From positions 1-37,535 of the forward strand of contig JAANMP010000049.1 of NCBI GenBank assembly GCA_011250595.1: a stretch of 37,535 nt of DNA, read 5' to 3'. This DNA comes from Bacillus sp. MM2020_1 (GTDB lineage Bacteria > Bacillota > Bacilli > Bacillales > Cytobacillaceae). The notes beneath the pieces were generated by a model. That model did no database searches. It was not told the DNA's origin and worked only from the letters and a program-made list of their open reading frames with translations. Position 1 is the first letter of the stretch. Every line of letters starts with the position of its first letter. Below, piece by piece: positions 16,445 through 23,927 of the stretch. The position numbers and the translations under genes are program-made.

Positions 16445-16550
16445 CCTGCCAATCTCCTTTCCATTGTAAGTTACCTCTTTATTGTTCGAAAAATTGCAAC
16501 AGTTATTCCTTGTTAAATAATGTATAATTTAAGTAAGGAGATGATAAATC

Positions 16551-17003
16551 ATGGGACTTAAATATCGGAATATTTTAGTCGCTATTGATGGTTCAACAGA
16601 AGCAGATAGGGCATTTAAAAAGGGGATTGAAATTGCCAAAAGAAATGATGCCACCCTTGTATTAGTTCATGTTATTGACACTCGATCGTTCGCATTAATT
16701 GAAGCCTATGACACGGTAATTGGTGATCGGGCAGAAAAGCTTGCAAAAGATATGCTTGAAAAATATCTAAAACAAGCTGAGGATGCAGGGATAACAAAAG
16801 TTCAATATGAAATTGATTACGGCTCTCCTAAAATTAGAATTCCTAGAGATTTAGCTAAAAAACACAATGCTGATTTAATTCTCTGCGGTGCTACCGGATT
16901 AAATGTAGTGGAAAGGTTCTTTATCGGCAGTGTATCAGAACATATTACCCGTTATGCAACTTGTGACGTTCTCATCGTAAGAACAGATAAAGACTCAGAA
17001 TAG
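16551..17003 (+). CDS. Universal stress protein, UspA family
   Basis: A single-domain 150-aa universal stress protein. It has the N-terminal NILVAIDGS strand and the ATP-binding motif G-2x-G-9x-G-S (G113, G116, G126-S127 in GATGLNVVERFFIGS), so it is probably an ATP-binding type. The start ATG follows AAGGAG at 11 nt. A TATAAT lies at 16523-16528 without a clear -35 box, suggesting an activator or an alternative factor. Single-gene unit with its own terminator. Confidence 0.92.
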   Translation: MGLKYRNILVAIDGSTEADRAFKKGIEIAKRNDATLVLVHVIDTRSFALIEAYDTVIGDRAEKLAKDMLEKYLKQAEDAGITKVQYEIDYGSPKIRIPRDLAKKHNADLILCGATGLNVVERFFIGSVSEHITRYATCDVLIVRTDKDSE

Positions 17004-17016
17004 ATATAGGGTTTTC

Positions 17017-17050
17017 AAAAGCACGCAGCAATGTTGCTTCGTGCTTTTTA
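17017..17050 (+). terminator. Terminator of the universal stress gene
   Basis: AAAAGCACG-c-AGCAA / TTGCT-t-CGTGCTTTT forms a long stem with one internal mismatch, followed by TTTTA. Confidence 0.85.
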
Positions 17051-17077
17051 TTCACCTAATTGACTTAAAAAATAGGT

Positions 17078-17106
17078 TTGTGAAGAATGGCTTATCCCTG
17101 TATAGT
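17078..17106 (+). promoter_or_regulatory. Sigma-A promoter of the 104-aa orphan gene
   Basis: TTGTGA (17078-17083), a 17-nt spacer and TATAGT (17101-17106) precede the start codon by about 40 nt. Confidence 0.6.
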
Positions 17107-17147
17107 AGAATAATATAAAATAAAAAATATTGATTGGAGGGAACCGC

Positions 17148-17462
17148 ATGAAAGAAAATTTTACTTTTGATGACCGTCTAGGTATCCTAATTCCCGACCT
17201 ACTAATGGATTTGTCTGAATTCAGCCTAAAGGCTCAGGAAGAGATTCTCTTAAGTTGGGAACAAGTTCGCGGCTCTATCCCTGACCGAATTAGAGATTTA
17301 GAAATTCAAATTAATCAGAAACAAGCACTTCTTTCTAATGAAAGTAATTTCCCTCGCTCATGTCAACTGAACAGTGAAATTGCTGAGTTAGCCTCGATTA
17401 TTAATGATTTATGGTTATGGTACCGTGCAAACGAAGTTCTCTCAACAAAAGTCCATCACTAA
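17148..17462 (+). CDS. Hypothetical 104-aa soluble helical protein
   Basis: Not recognised. The start ATG at 17148 (MKENFTFDDRLGILIPDLL) has GGAGG 7-8 nt upstream; the in-frame start at 17130 lacks a site. The protein is charged and mostly helical, with a likely coiled coil (about 50-90, IRDLEIQINQKQALLSNES...LNSEIAELASIINDLW). There are no cysteine clusters, membrane segments or signal peptide. It has its own promoter and terminator, and its function cannot be inferred from neighbours. Confidence 0.75.
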   Translation: MKENFTFDDRLGILIPDLLMDLSEFSLKAQEEILLSWEQVRGSIPDRIRDLEIQINQKQALLSNESNFPRSCQLNSEIAELASIINDLWLWYRANEVLSTKVHH

Positions 17463-17464
17463 AA

Positions 17465-17494
17465 AAACTCCCTTTTATACCGAAAAGGGAGTTT
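17465..17494. terminator. Bidirectional terminator, 104-aa gene / moaB
   Basis: AAACTCCCTTTT (17465-17476) / AAAAGGGAGTTT (17483-17494), with a 6-nt loop, lies between convergent genes. Confidence 0.9.
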
Positions 17495-17501
17495 CCTCTA
17501 T

Positions 17502-18014
17502 TTAAAGGTCTTTTTGTATTTCTCTCACTACATGGCCAAGCTCTGGCAGGATTAATTTATTCATGGCCAGCTTCACGGCACCGGTTGAGCCCGGGGTGGA
17601 GAATACGGCTTTATTATTAACCACACCAGCAATTGCCCTTGAAAGTATAGCAGCGCTGCCAATATCTTCTTGATAGCTCAACATCCTGAACAATTCTCCA
17701 AAGCCGACAATTTCTTTATCAAGCAGGAGTTGTACTGTCTCAATGGTTACATCCCGCTTAGCAATCCCGGTCCCGCCATTTGTTAAAATAACATCAATTT
17801 CCTCATTCGCACAGCCTTTTAATATTTCATTTTGAATGGGCGCAGCTTCATCTTTTACAATGACGTAATCGATAATTTTATGACCTGCTTGTTCAAGCAG
17901 TTCCATCATCAGTTTTCCACTTTTGTCTGTCTCGTTATTTCTGGTATCACTGACAGTGATTACTTTACAGTTTACTATCCTCAGGGCTACTTTTTTATGT
18001 TCTTGAATACTCAT
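17502..18014 (-). CDS. moaB: MoaB/Mog-family molybdopterin protein
   Basis: Adenylates molybdopterin or is a related factor in molybdenum cofactor synthesis. The 170-aa protein carries TNGGTG (78-83) with AKRDVTIE after it, and the STPGSTGAV motif near residue 140, both typical of the MPT-binding fold. I use ATG at 18012-18014, which shares one base with the stop codon of the ecsC-family gene (TGATG) and has AGAGGAG 8-9 nt upstream; a TTG directly before it is also possible. It is coupled to ecsC rather than to other moa genes. Confidence 0.92.
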   Translation of the reverse strand: MSIQEHKKVALRIVNCKVITVSDTRNNETDKSGKLMMELLEQAGHKIIDYVIVKDEAAPIQNEILKGCANEEIDVILTNGGTGIAKRDVTIETVQLLLDKEIVGFGELFRMLSYQEDIGSAAILSRAIAGVVNNKAVFSTPGSTGAVKLAMNKLILPELGHVVREIQKDL

Positions 18015-18853
18015 CAAGCAAACTCCTCTTTCTGTCTTAAGTAACGAAGTTGATAATATTTATGGGCAACATCGGTTACTTTTCTGGTTAACTGATAATT
18101 TGCTCCTGCACCAATTGCCATACTAACCAACGGAATCCCTTGTATCACCCTTTTTCGGAATAAGGCAATAACCAACGCTTTCATTAACTGTTGCACCGGC
18201 TGTTCAATCCAAGTAATATCTGTAATTTGTTCATTTCCTTCATAAAAATAATGATCATCTCGATTTTCTAATTCATCCATCAAGGAAGTCCATCCCTCTA
18301 GTTGAAGCCTAGGCGGCAATGTTGCCGTATGGAAAACTTTCAGAGAGGTCATCATTTCAACCGGAGTATTCACCTCAACCCCGTAAGTCATCGCAATTAA
18401 TTGAACAACCCGTAAATTAATAACTGCGATCGCTGGTATATCTGTACTTAGAAGAAGTGGGCCACCTGTTCCGGCTAAACCACCTTGAGCAAAAGAATAG
18501 AATCGATGCCTTGCTATTTGCTGCTCAGCTATGTATTGTAATTGCTCAATTTTTAGTTGACTTAAGTCTTCTATTTTTTCAAGGTCTTTAAGAAATATCC
18601 GCCCTGAAGAAAGAATTCTCTCTTTTGCATCGATTTGAAGCTGCGAGCCTTGTATCATACTATGTAAATGAAACAGCCAGCTATCGATAACGGAGAAAAA
18701 TTGCCGTTGCACCTTTTCAGGCAATAATGAGAATGATTGTTGTAAATATTTTTCATAAGTTAATTGGAAATCATTGGGCTCAAATTCATGTAAGTTTCTT
18801 TCCCAATCCTGTATTTCATTCAAGACCCTCGCTTCACGGTCTGTTAATGGCAT
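18014..18853 (-). CDS. EcsC family protein
   Basis: A 279-aa protein of the EcsC family. It has a helical N-terminal part (1-115), a glycine-rich amphipathic segment (FAQGGLAGTGGPLLLSTDIPAIAVINLRVV from about residue 120) and a second one near the C-terminus (IPLVSMAIGAGANYQLTRKV). EcsC homologues are associated with membranes and ABC transporters, with no known reaction. The ATG follows GGAGGGGA. The stop overlaps moaB, so the two are co-translated. The ackA terminator lies upstream, so it needs its own promoter, which I could not identify. Confidence 0.85.
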   Translation of the reverse strand: MPLTDREARVLNEIQDWERNLHEFEPNDFQLTYEKYLQQSFSLLPEKVQRQFFSVIDSWLFHLHSMIQGSQLQIDAKERILSSGRIFLKDLEKIEDLSQLKIEQLQYIAEQQIARHRFYSFAQGGLAGTGGPLLLSTDIPAIAVINLRVVQLIAMTYGVEVNTPVEMMTSLKVFHTATLPPRLQLEGWTSLMDELENRDDHYFYEGNEQITDITWIEQPVQQLMKALVIALFRKRVIQGIPLVSMAIGAGANYQLTRKVTDVAHKYYQLRYLRQKEEFA

Positions 18854-18922
18854 GATCGTTTCCCCTCCACGGCAAAGCTTTCTATTTCAAGTATATCACA
18901 AGGATATCCAAGGATAAAAAGC

Positions 18923-18960
18923 CAAAAGGCAAAAGCCATTAAATAAGCTTTTGCCTTTTG
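18923..18960 (-). terminator. Terminator of ackA
   Basis: CAAAAGGCAAAAGC (18923-18936) pairs with GCTTTTGCCTTTTG (18947-18960) and is followed by a T run on the minus strand. Confidence 0.88.
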
Positions 18961-18964
18961 TTTA

Positions 18965-20158
18965 TTAATGTTTATCCGCTAAACGAACGACGTCGCGAGC
19001 AATCATTACTTCTTCATTGGTTGGGATGATGATTACTTTAACAGGTGAGTGTGGATAGTTGATAAATGCCTCTTCGCCTCTTACTCTGTTTAAAGCTGGA
19101 TCCCAATAAACTCCCATAAATTCAAGGCCTCTTAAAATCTTTTCCCTAATTGTATCACTATTTTCACCAATACCAGCTGTAAAAATAATCGCATCTACAC
19201 CATTCATTCGTGAAGCATAAGAACCAATGTATTTATGGATACGGTTGGCAAATACATCTAGAGCAAGCTGCGCACGATCATTACCTTTTTTCGCTTCAAT
19301 TTCAATATCTCTTAAATCGCTGGAGAAGCCTGACATAGCAAGCATACCGCTCTTTTTATTTAAAACATCAAGTACTTCTTCTGCAGTTTTATTTGTTTTT
19401 TCCATAATATAAGGAATAAGAGCAGGGTCAATATTCCCTGAGCGAGTTCCCATTGTTACCCCAGCAAGTGGTGTAAAGCCCATAGAGGTGTCAATCGACA
19501 TGCCGCCTTCAATTGCAGCAATACTTGCACCATTCCCTAAATGACACGAAATGAGGCGAAGTTGTTCAACTGGCCGACCTAATAACTCGGCAGCACGTTG
19601 TGAAACATATTTATGTGATGTTCCATGAAAACCATACTTACGAATACCATACTTTTCATAATACTCCATTGGCAAGCTGTACAGGTAAGAACTTTCCGGC
19701 ATTGTTTGATGGAAAGCTGTATCAAACACAGCGACTGCAGGAACATTTGGCAGTACGCTCATGAAAGCTTTAATTCCTGTTAGATTTGCTGGGTTATGCA
19801 ATGGTGCAAGTTCTGATAATTCATCAATTTTCTTTAACACTTTATCAGTGATAAGCACAGAGTCATTAAAGGTTTCTCCACCATGAACGACACGATGGCC
19901 CATTCCAACAATCTCATCAAGTGATTTGATAATCTCTAAAGTGGTTAGTTTATCCAAAAGCATTTTAACCGCGACCTCATGATCGGGAATATCGATAATT
20001 TCTTGGATTTTTTCTCCATTTACTGTAATATTAAAAATCGAATCCTTTAATCCGATTCGTTCAATTAATCCTTTTGTAATAACTTCCTCATTTGGCATTT
20101 CAAATAATTGAAACTTCAAAGAAGAACTGCCTGCGTTAATTGCAATAATTTTTGCCAT
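18965..20158 (-). CDS. ackA: Acetate kinase
   Basis: Converts acetyl phosphate and ADP to acetate and ATP in overflow metabolism. The 397-aa protein has the signatures [14 protein letters not shown] (4-17), [34 protein letters not shown] and [11 protein letters not shown] start with AAAGGAG upstream. Its promoter TTGAAA-17-TTAAAT with a perfect cre about 55 bp upstream of the predicted start matches the CcpA-activated arrangement known for B. subtilis ackA. Confidence 0.97.
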   Translation of the reverse strand: MAKIIAINAGSSSLKFQLFEMPNEEVITKGLIERIGLKDSIFNITVNGEKIQEIIDIPDHEVAVKMLLDKLTTLEIIKSLDEIVGMGHRVVHGGETFNDSVLITDKVLKKIDELSELAPLHNPANLTGIKAFMSVLPNVPAVAVFDTAFHQTMPESSYLYSLPMEYYEKYGIRKYGFHGTSHKYVSQRAAELLGRPVEQLRLISCHLGNGASIAAIEGGMSIDTSMGFTPLAGVTMGTRSGNIDPALIPYIMEKTNKTAEEVLDVLNKKSGMLAMSGFSSDLRDIEIEAKKGNDRAQLALDVFANRIHKYIGSYASRMNGVDAIIFTAGIGENSDTIREKILRGLEFMGVYWDPALNRVRGEEAFINYPHSPVKVIIIPTNEEVMIARDVVRLADKH

Positions 20159-20257
20159 TTTTGTTACCGCTCCTTTTATATAACAACACTGGTTTGGTTT
20201 TATTTTGTGTAGTACACTATTATTTTGCGCAAACCACTCATGATTATTTCCTTCCTC

Positions 20258-20286
20258 ATTTAATCACTGTGAATATTATATTTCAA
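20258..20286 (-). promoter_or_regulatory. Sigma-A promoter of ackA
   Basis: Minus-strand TTGAAA (20281-20286), a 17-nt spacer and TTAAAT (20258-20263). An alternative TATAAT overlaps the spacer, but the chosen boxes place the cre at the activating distance. Confidence 0.6.
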
Positions 20287-20299
20287 GGTATAATTTGCA

Positions 20300-20313
20300 T
20301 GTTAGCGTTTACA
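20300..20313. promoter_or_regulatory. CcpA cre site upstream of ackA
   Basis: Minus-strand TGTAAACGCTAACA matches TGWAARCGYTWNCW at all positions. Its centre is about 55 bp upstream of the predicted start, the position from which CcpA activates ackA in B. subtilis. Confidence 0.8.
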
Positions 20314-20373
20314 TTACAAATGTTAATATATTCACATATTTCGGTACTTTCCTAACATTTATAACACTCAAAA

Positions 20374-20409
20374 AAAAGGATGACCAGGGTTCAAACCCGT
20401 TCATCCTTT
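20374..20409 (-). terminator. Terminator of ytxK
   Basis: The hairpin AAAGGATGAACGGGT...ACCCTGGTCATCCTTT, followed by T residues, starts within the last codons of ytxK and separates it from ackA; in B. subtilis the two genes are adjacent. Confidence 0.85.
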
Positions 20410-21384
20410 GTTTTCTTGGAACCATTTTTCCATCTTAGATAGGATTTTGTCCATCTCTACTGCATTGGAAAGGCTCGGTAAATCGACAAGTAATGCTTGC
20501 TTTGGAGGCTGCACGCCTTCTCCCTTTTTCTGGAGGATCATGATACTCTTTGCTGTATTTTTATTATTAAACATGCTGGTTGGTAATTGTAACAGTCCTT
20601 GTACAATGACGTGCTCTTTAAAGAATTCACTTAGCTTTGATGCTTGGTCACTTTCAAATAATCCATTAGGAATAATGAAAAATAAATAGCCTCCAGGTGC
20701 CGTATGCTTAACACTTTGCTCAATGAATAAATGATGGGAAAAGGTATGTCCCTCATCTGCCTTAACTTGATAATCGGCTGCTCTCACATCATTCGGGTAA
20801 TAGCCAACAGGCAAATCACCGATGACCGCATCAACGGGATCGATAAACAACGGCTCAAGGCTGTCTTGATTGAAGAGTTGAATAGGGTGCTCTTGTAAAT
20901 TGGCATTGACATAGGCAAGTTTAATTAACAGGTCATCAATTTCCACACCGATAGATGCTACTTTTTTAGGTAGGTGATTTACTACAGTTGTTAATAAATT
21001 TCCTGTTCCTACTGCTGGGTCAAGCAGGCGAAAAGAGGACTGTTTCATAAATCTATCAACTAAATAACCGACGAGCATCCCAACTGAATCTGGTGTCATT
21101 TGATGGTTAGGCTGAACACTTTCTTTCATCCCTTTTAAGATCACCAGCTGATAGGCTTTTCGTATTTCTTCGTTTGAGAAATTTTTTAAATGAATCTGTT
21201 CATATTGTTTACTTAACCTTTTTTCAGTTAGTTCGCTGACCTCATCCTGAAGGATAGAGCCTTGAAATAAATTCTCTCCTGTTTCTGCAAGTGCCTCTAA
21301 ATATGTACAATTTAATTCTTCCTGTAAAAGAAGTGCAGTTTCATTAAATAACGTAAACAGTTGTTCTACTAGAGAAACTTTCAT
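20401..21384 (-). CDS. ytxK: YtxK, class I SAM-dependent methyltransferase
   Basis: A 327-aa protein with the architecture of an N6-adenine DNA methylase (HsdM-like). It has the SAM motif LDPAVGTGNLL (121-131), an acidic strand GVEID and motif IV GDLPVGYYP (189-197). The usual (N/D)PPY catalytic motif is D-L-P-V-G-Y, so classic adenine methylation is uncertain. There is no restriction or specificity gene nearby. ATG 21382-21384 has GGGAGGGG upstream; the longer frame from 21474 is leader. It ends at its own terminator just before the ackA promoter. Confidence 0.88.
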   Translation of the reverse strand: MKVSLVEQLFTLFNETALLLQEELNCTYLEALAETGENLFQGSILQDEVSELTEKRLSKQYEQIHLKNFSNEEIRKAYQLVILKGMKESVQPNHQMTPDSVGMLVGYLVDRFMKQSSFRLLDPAVGTGNLLTTVVNHLPKKVASIGVEIDDLLIKLAYVNANLQEHPIQLFNQDSLEPLFIDPVDAVIGDLPVGYYPNDVRAADYQVKADEGHTFSHHLFIEQSVKHTAPGGYLFFIIPNGLFESDQASKLSEFFKEHVIVQGLLQLPTSMFNNKNTAKSIMILQKKGEGVQPPKQALLVDLPSLSNAVEMDKILSKMEKWFQENKG

Positions 21385-21459
21385 CTTTTCCCCTCCCTCA
21401 TTAATTTCCTTATCCATTTTAATCGAGTATGGACATTTTATACAAGTCTTACGCATATA

Positions 21460-21486
21460 AAAAAGCCTCACCAATGCGAGGCTTTC
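21460..21486 (-). terminator. Terminator of tpx
   Basis: AAAGCCTC-loop-GAGGCTTTTTT on the minus strand, about 12 nt after the stop codon. Confidence 0.88.
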
Positions 21487-21497
21487 GTATTATGAAC

Positions 21498-21998
21498 TTA
21501 TTTTGCTGCCTTTGCTGCTTCAAGGGCTGCTTCGTAATTAGGGTGGTTTGTTGCTTCACTAACATACTCAACGTATGTCACTGTATCGCTTGAATCAACA
21601 ACAAATACCGCACGTGCCAAAAGTCTTAATTCTTGGATAGCAACCCCATATGCTTCTCCAAAAGAAAGGTCACGGTGATCGGATAATGTCTGAACATTTT
21701 CGATTCCGCTTGCAGCACACCAACGCTTTTGTGCAAATGGTAAGTCAACGCTGACAGTTAAAATTTTCACGTTGCCTAAGCTGTTTGCTTCTTCATTAAA
21801 ACGGCGTGTTTCCGCATCACAAACACCAGTATCCAAAGATGGTACAGAGGTAACTAAACGTACTTGACCTTTGGTACTTTCTAACGTAACTGCTGATAAG
21901 TCATTTGCTAGCACAGAAAAGTTGGGAGCTTTGTCCCCTACCTTAACTTCATTGCCTAATAGTGTAATCGGATTCCCTTTAAATGTTACATTTGCCAT
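21498..21998 (-). CDS. tpx: Thiol peroxidase (atypical 2-Cys peroxiredoxin)
   Basis: Reduces peroxides using thioredoxin. The 166-aa protein has the peroxidatic cysteine C60 in [17 protein letters not shown] and the resolving cysteine C94 in KRWCAASG, as in Tpx enzymes. ATG 21996-21998 lies 8 nt after AAAGGAGG; the upstream in-frame start includes the ribosome site. Single-gene unit. Confidence 0.96.
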   Translation of the reverse strand: MANVTFKGNPITLLGNEVKVGDKAPNFSVLANDLSAVTLESTKGQVRLVTSVPSLDTGVCDAETRRFNEEANSLGNVKILTVSVDLPFAQKRWCAASGIENVQTLSDHRDLSFGEAYGVAIQELRLLARAVFVVDSSDTVTYVEYVSEATNHPNYEAALEAAKAAK

Positions 21999-22135
21999 GA
22001 AAACATCCTCCTTTGTCGTATCCAAGCTCAGACGATTGTTAATAACCGCTTCACTCTAAATATGTACAGTGTAAATTCTATCTTTTCAAAAAATAATTTG
22101 CAATCATTTAGCTTTTTGAAACGATATCACATGAA

Positions 22136-22169
22136 AAAAGTTAACCTTCCACAGTATTGGAAGATTAAC
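22136..22169 (-). terminator. Terminator of ytfI-ytfJ
   Basis: GTTAATCTTCC pairs with GGAAGGTTAAC (one G-U) and is followed by TTTTTT on the minus strand. Confidence 0.85.
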
Positions 22170-22176
22170 CTTTCTG

Positions 22177-22656
22177 CTATAATTCAAGCTCTTCTTTTGG
22201 TTTATGCTCGTGTTTAGAACCTTGCAAATTACTTTGCTGCTGTTGACCTTGGTCTTTTTTAGAGAACATTTGCTGAATTTTATCAATTGCTTGGGGAGCA
22301 AGTTCTAGAATCTTTTCATACAAATGGGTACTTTCATCTAAGTGCAGCATTTTAACTCCGTGAGAGTTGACAATTAAAAAGGCAATAGGGGTAATTGAAA
22401 CACCGCCCCCGCTCCCGCCGCCAAATGGGTGGGAGGAGCCTTGACTTTGTCCTTCACCTTTTCCTTGACCTTGAGACCCCTCGAGCTTAAATTCACTGCC
22501 GCCTGCAGCAAATCCAAAGCCTACTTTTGAAACAGTTAAGATTACACTGCCATCGGGGGTTTCAACAGGGTCCCCTATAATCGTATTCACATCAATCATT
22601 TCTTTTAAGCTTTCCATTGCAGTTGTCATCAAACCTTGAATTGGGTGGTCAGACAT
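22177..22656 (-). CDS. ytfJ: Spore germination/sporulation protein YtfJ (GerW family)
   Basis: A 159-aa GerW/YtfJ-family protein, in other Bacillaceae a forespore protein affecting germination. It starts MSDHPIQGLMTTAMESLKEM at ATG 22654-22656 behind AAGGAGG. A conserved core (IIGDPVETPDGSVILTVSKVGFGFAAGGSEF, about 27-57) is followed by a Gly/Ser/Gln linker, a second conserved strand (GVSITPIAFLIV) and a Gln/Lys-rich tail. It lies 17 bp after ytfI in one operon with a sigma-F-like promoter. Confidence 0.9.
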   Translation of the reverse strand: MSDHPIQGLMTTAMESLKEMIDVNTIIGDPVETPDGSVILTVSKVGFGFAAGGSEFKLEGSQGQGKGEGQSQGSSHPFGGGSGGGVSITPIAFLIVNSHGVKMLHLDESTHLYEKILELAPQAIDKIQQMFSKKDQGQQQQSNLQGSKHEHKPKEELEL

Positions 22657-22673
22657 GGCTGTTTCCTCCTTTT

Positions 22674-23366
22674 TCAAACGGATTTTGTTTTATCATTTGC
22701 ATAATTTGTTTTCTTTTTTAAGTGCGGGAGACCGCCCTTCCAGAATTTAAATAGTTTTAATCCTGCTAGAATAGCATACCCGATTCGAAACTGAATAATA
22801 CATGTGAGTCTGGTTTGAATAACCGCTGCTTGAAAGTGCGGGGTCACCGTTATTTTCGGCATTTCTTTAAGTTTTAAATAATGACTAATAAGCCCAATAA
22901 CGCTTCCTTTAAAAGCCCATATTGCACCCGTTATCATTCCGGTGTGGGCTGCATCTCCTAATCCAATCATTGTTTCCCATTCGAAACCTTTCATGGTTAC
23001 CTTTCGAAGAAACATCCTGATAATCCGATGTAATCCAAACACATGATTCAATAATTTTTTGGCATTTGTAAAATAAGTATCAACATCCTCAGTTGTAATT
23101 TGTTTTGCCTCTTCTTTTGTTGATTGTTCTGAAGAATCGCCCATTTTGGTATTACTTTTGATAACAAGGCTGGGGGAATTATCATCCACTTTTATTAAGG
23201 GGACGTTAATTGTATATTTAATTAATCCAAACCAAATCTTTAGTTTTATTTTTAAATCATCATCGTCATTAAAATGATAATAATTTATTAGAATAGTTAA
23301 TTTAGTAAAAAGAATGAGTATGAATAAGAGCAAGAGAATCGACAAAATCAGGAGCACCCAAAACAA
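22674..23366 (-). CDS. ytfI: DUF2953 protein YtfI
   Basis: A 230-aa protein with an N-terminal membrane anchor (about 2-24, FWVLLILSILLLLFILILF), then a soluble domain with the GLGDAAHTGMITGAIWAFKG signature of DUF2953. Function unknown. The start is TTG (23364-23366) with AAGGGTG about 10 nt upstream, since no ATG precedes the membrane segment. First gene of the ytfI-ytfJ unit, suggesting a membrane partner for YtfJ in the forespore (inference). Confidence 0.87.
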   Translation of the reverse strand: MFWVLLILSILLLLFILILFTKLTILINYYHFNDDDDLKIKLKIWFGLIKYTINVPLIKVDDNSPSLVIKSNTKMGDSSEQSTKEEAKQITTEDVDTYFTNAKKLLNHVFGLHRIIRMFLRKVTMKGFEWETMIGLGDAAHTGMITGAIWAFKGSVIGLISHYLKLKEMPKITVTPHFQAAVIQTRLTCIIQFRIGYAILAGLKLFKFWKGGLPHLKKKTNYANDKTKSV

Positions 23367-23390
23367 TTTTAATCACACCCTTTCAGCGGG

Positions 23391-23420
23391 TAGTATTTGC
23401 TTTTATATAAAAAAATAAAC
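23391..23420 (-). promoter_or_regulatory. Sigma-F-type promoter of ytfI-ytfJ
   Basis: Minus-strand GTTTA (23416-23420), a spacer of exactly 15 nt and GCAAATACTA (23391-23400) fit the sigma-F pattern GywTA / GgnrAnAnTw closely. The -35 lies in the downstream arm of the yteJ terminator. Confidence 0.6.
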
Positions 23421-23445
23421 CTACCAACAAATGTTGATAGGTTTA
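23409..23445 (-). terminator. Terminator of sppA-yteJ
   Basis: ATAAACCTATCAACA / TGTTGGTAGGTTTAT (one G-U) is followed by TTTTTTT. It overlaps the -35 of the next promoter. Confidence 0.88.
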
Positions 23446-23448
23446 TCC

Positions 23449-23916
23449 TCACCGTTCTACATGAATGACAGTTGTGTCAGTGAAGAGATCATGCAAGCCC
23501 TGTTTCTTGGGTAAAAAGGCGACAATGATATATCCGATGATAATGGTTGCCGATATAAATCGACCAATCCATTCGCGAAAGAGAATCGTTCCCCAAGTTA
23601 ATTGGTCACTTTTTAAATCAACTACCTTCAATCCAAATACCATTTTCCCAAGTGTTTGATTAAAATATTTTGTCATCAGCACGAAATATAAATAAAAAAT
23701 TACCGCCGCTGCAATTGATGCCGGCGCAAACATATTAGCTTCAGCTAAAGGGATATCCAAAATTCGAAATACTGGCTTGATTAGCAGCCGAACGATACTC
23801 CCCACAACGACTAGATCAAGCAGATATGCCCAAAAGCGCATCCAGAAGCCTGCATAGCGAACCGTATAGTTTTCATTTCTATCATTGTTGATTTCTTGGT
23901 ACTCATTCATTTCCAT
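23449..23916 (-). CDS. yteJ: RDD family membrane protein YteJ
   Basis: A 155-aa RDD-family protein with three hydrophobic segments (about 26-47, 62-85 and 115-135) and the conserved YAGFWMRFWAYLLDLVVVG and NQTLGKMVFGLKVVD elements. Family members have been linked to ion or small-molecule transport. Start ATG with GGGGGAG 6 nt upstream. It lies 11 bp after sppA in one operon, as in B. subtilis, where YteJ limits SppA activity. Confidence 0.92.
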   Translation of the reverse strand: MEMNEYQEINNDRNENYTVRYAGFWMRFWAYLLDLVVVGSIVRLLIKPVFRILDIPLAEANMFAPASIAAAVIFYLYFVLMTKYFNQTLGKMVFGLKVVDLKSDQLTWGTILFREWIGRFISATIIIGYIIVAFLPKKQGLHDLFTDTTVIHVER

Positions 23917-23927
23917 TTAATCTCCCC

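Noticed and set aside
20401..21384. A restriction-modification system based on YtxK
   Set aside because: No specificity or endonuclease gene is nearby, the gene is in its conserved chromosomal place and the catalytic motif is degenerate.
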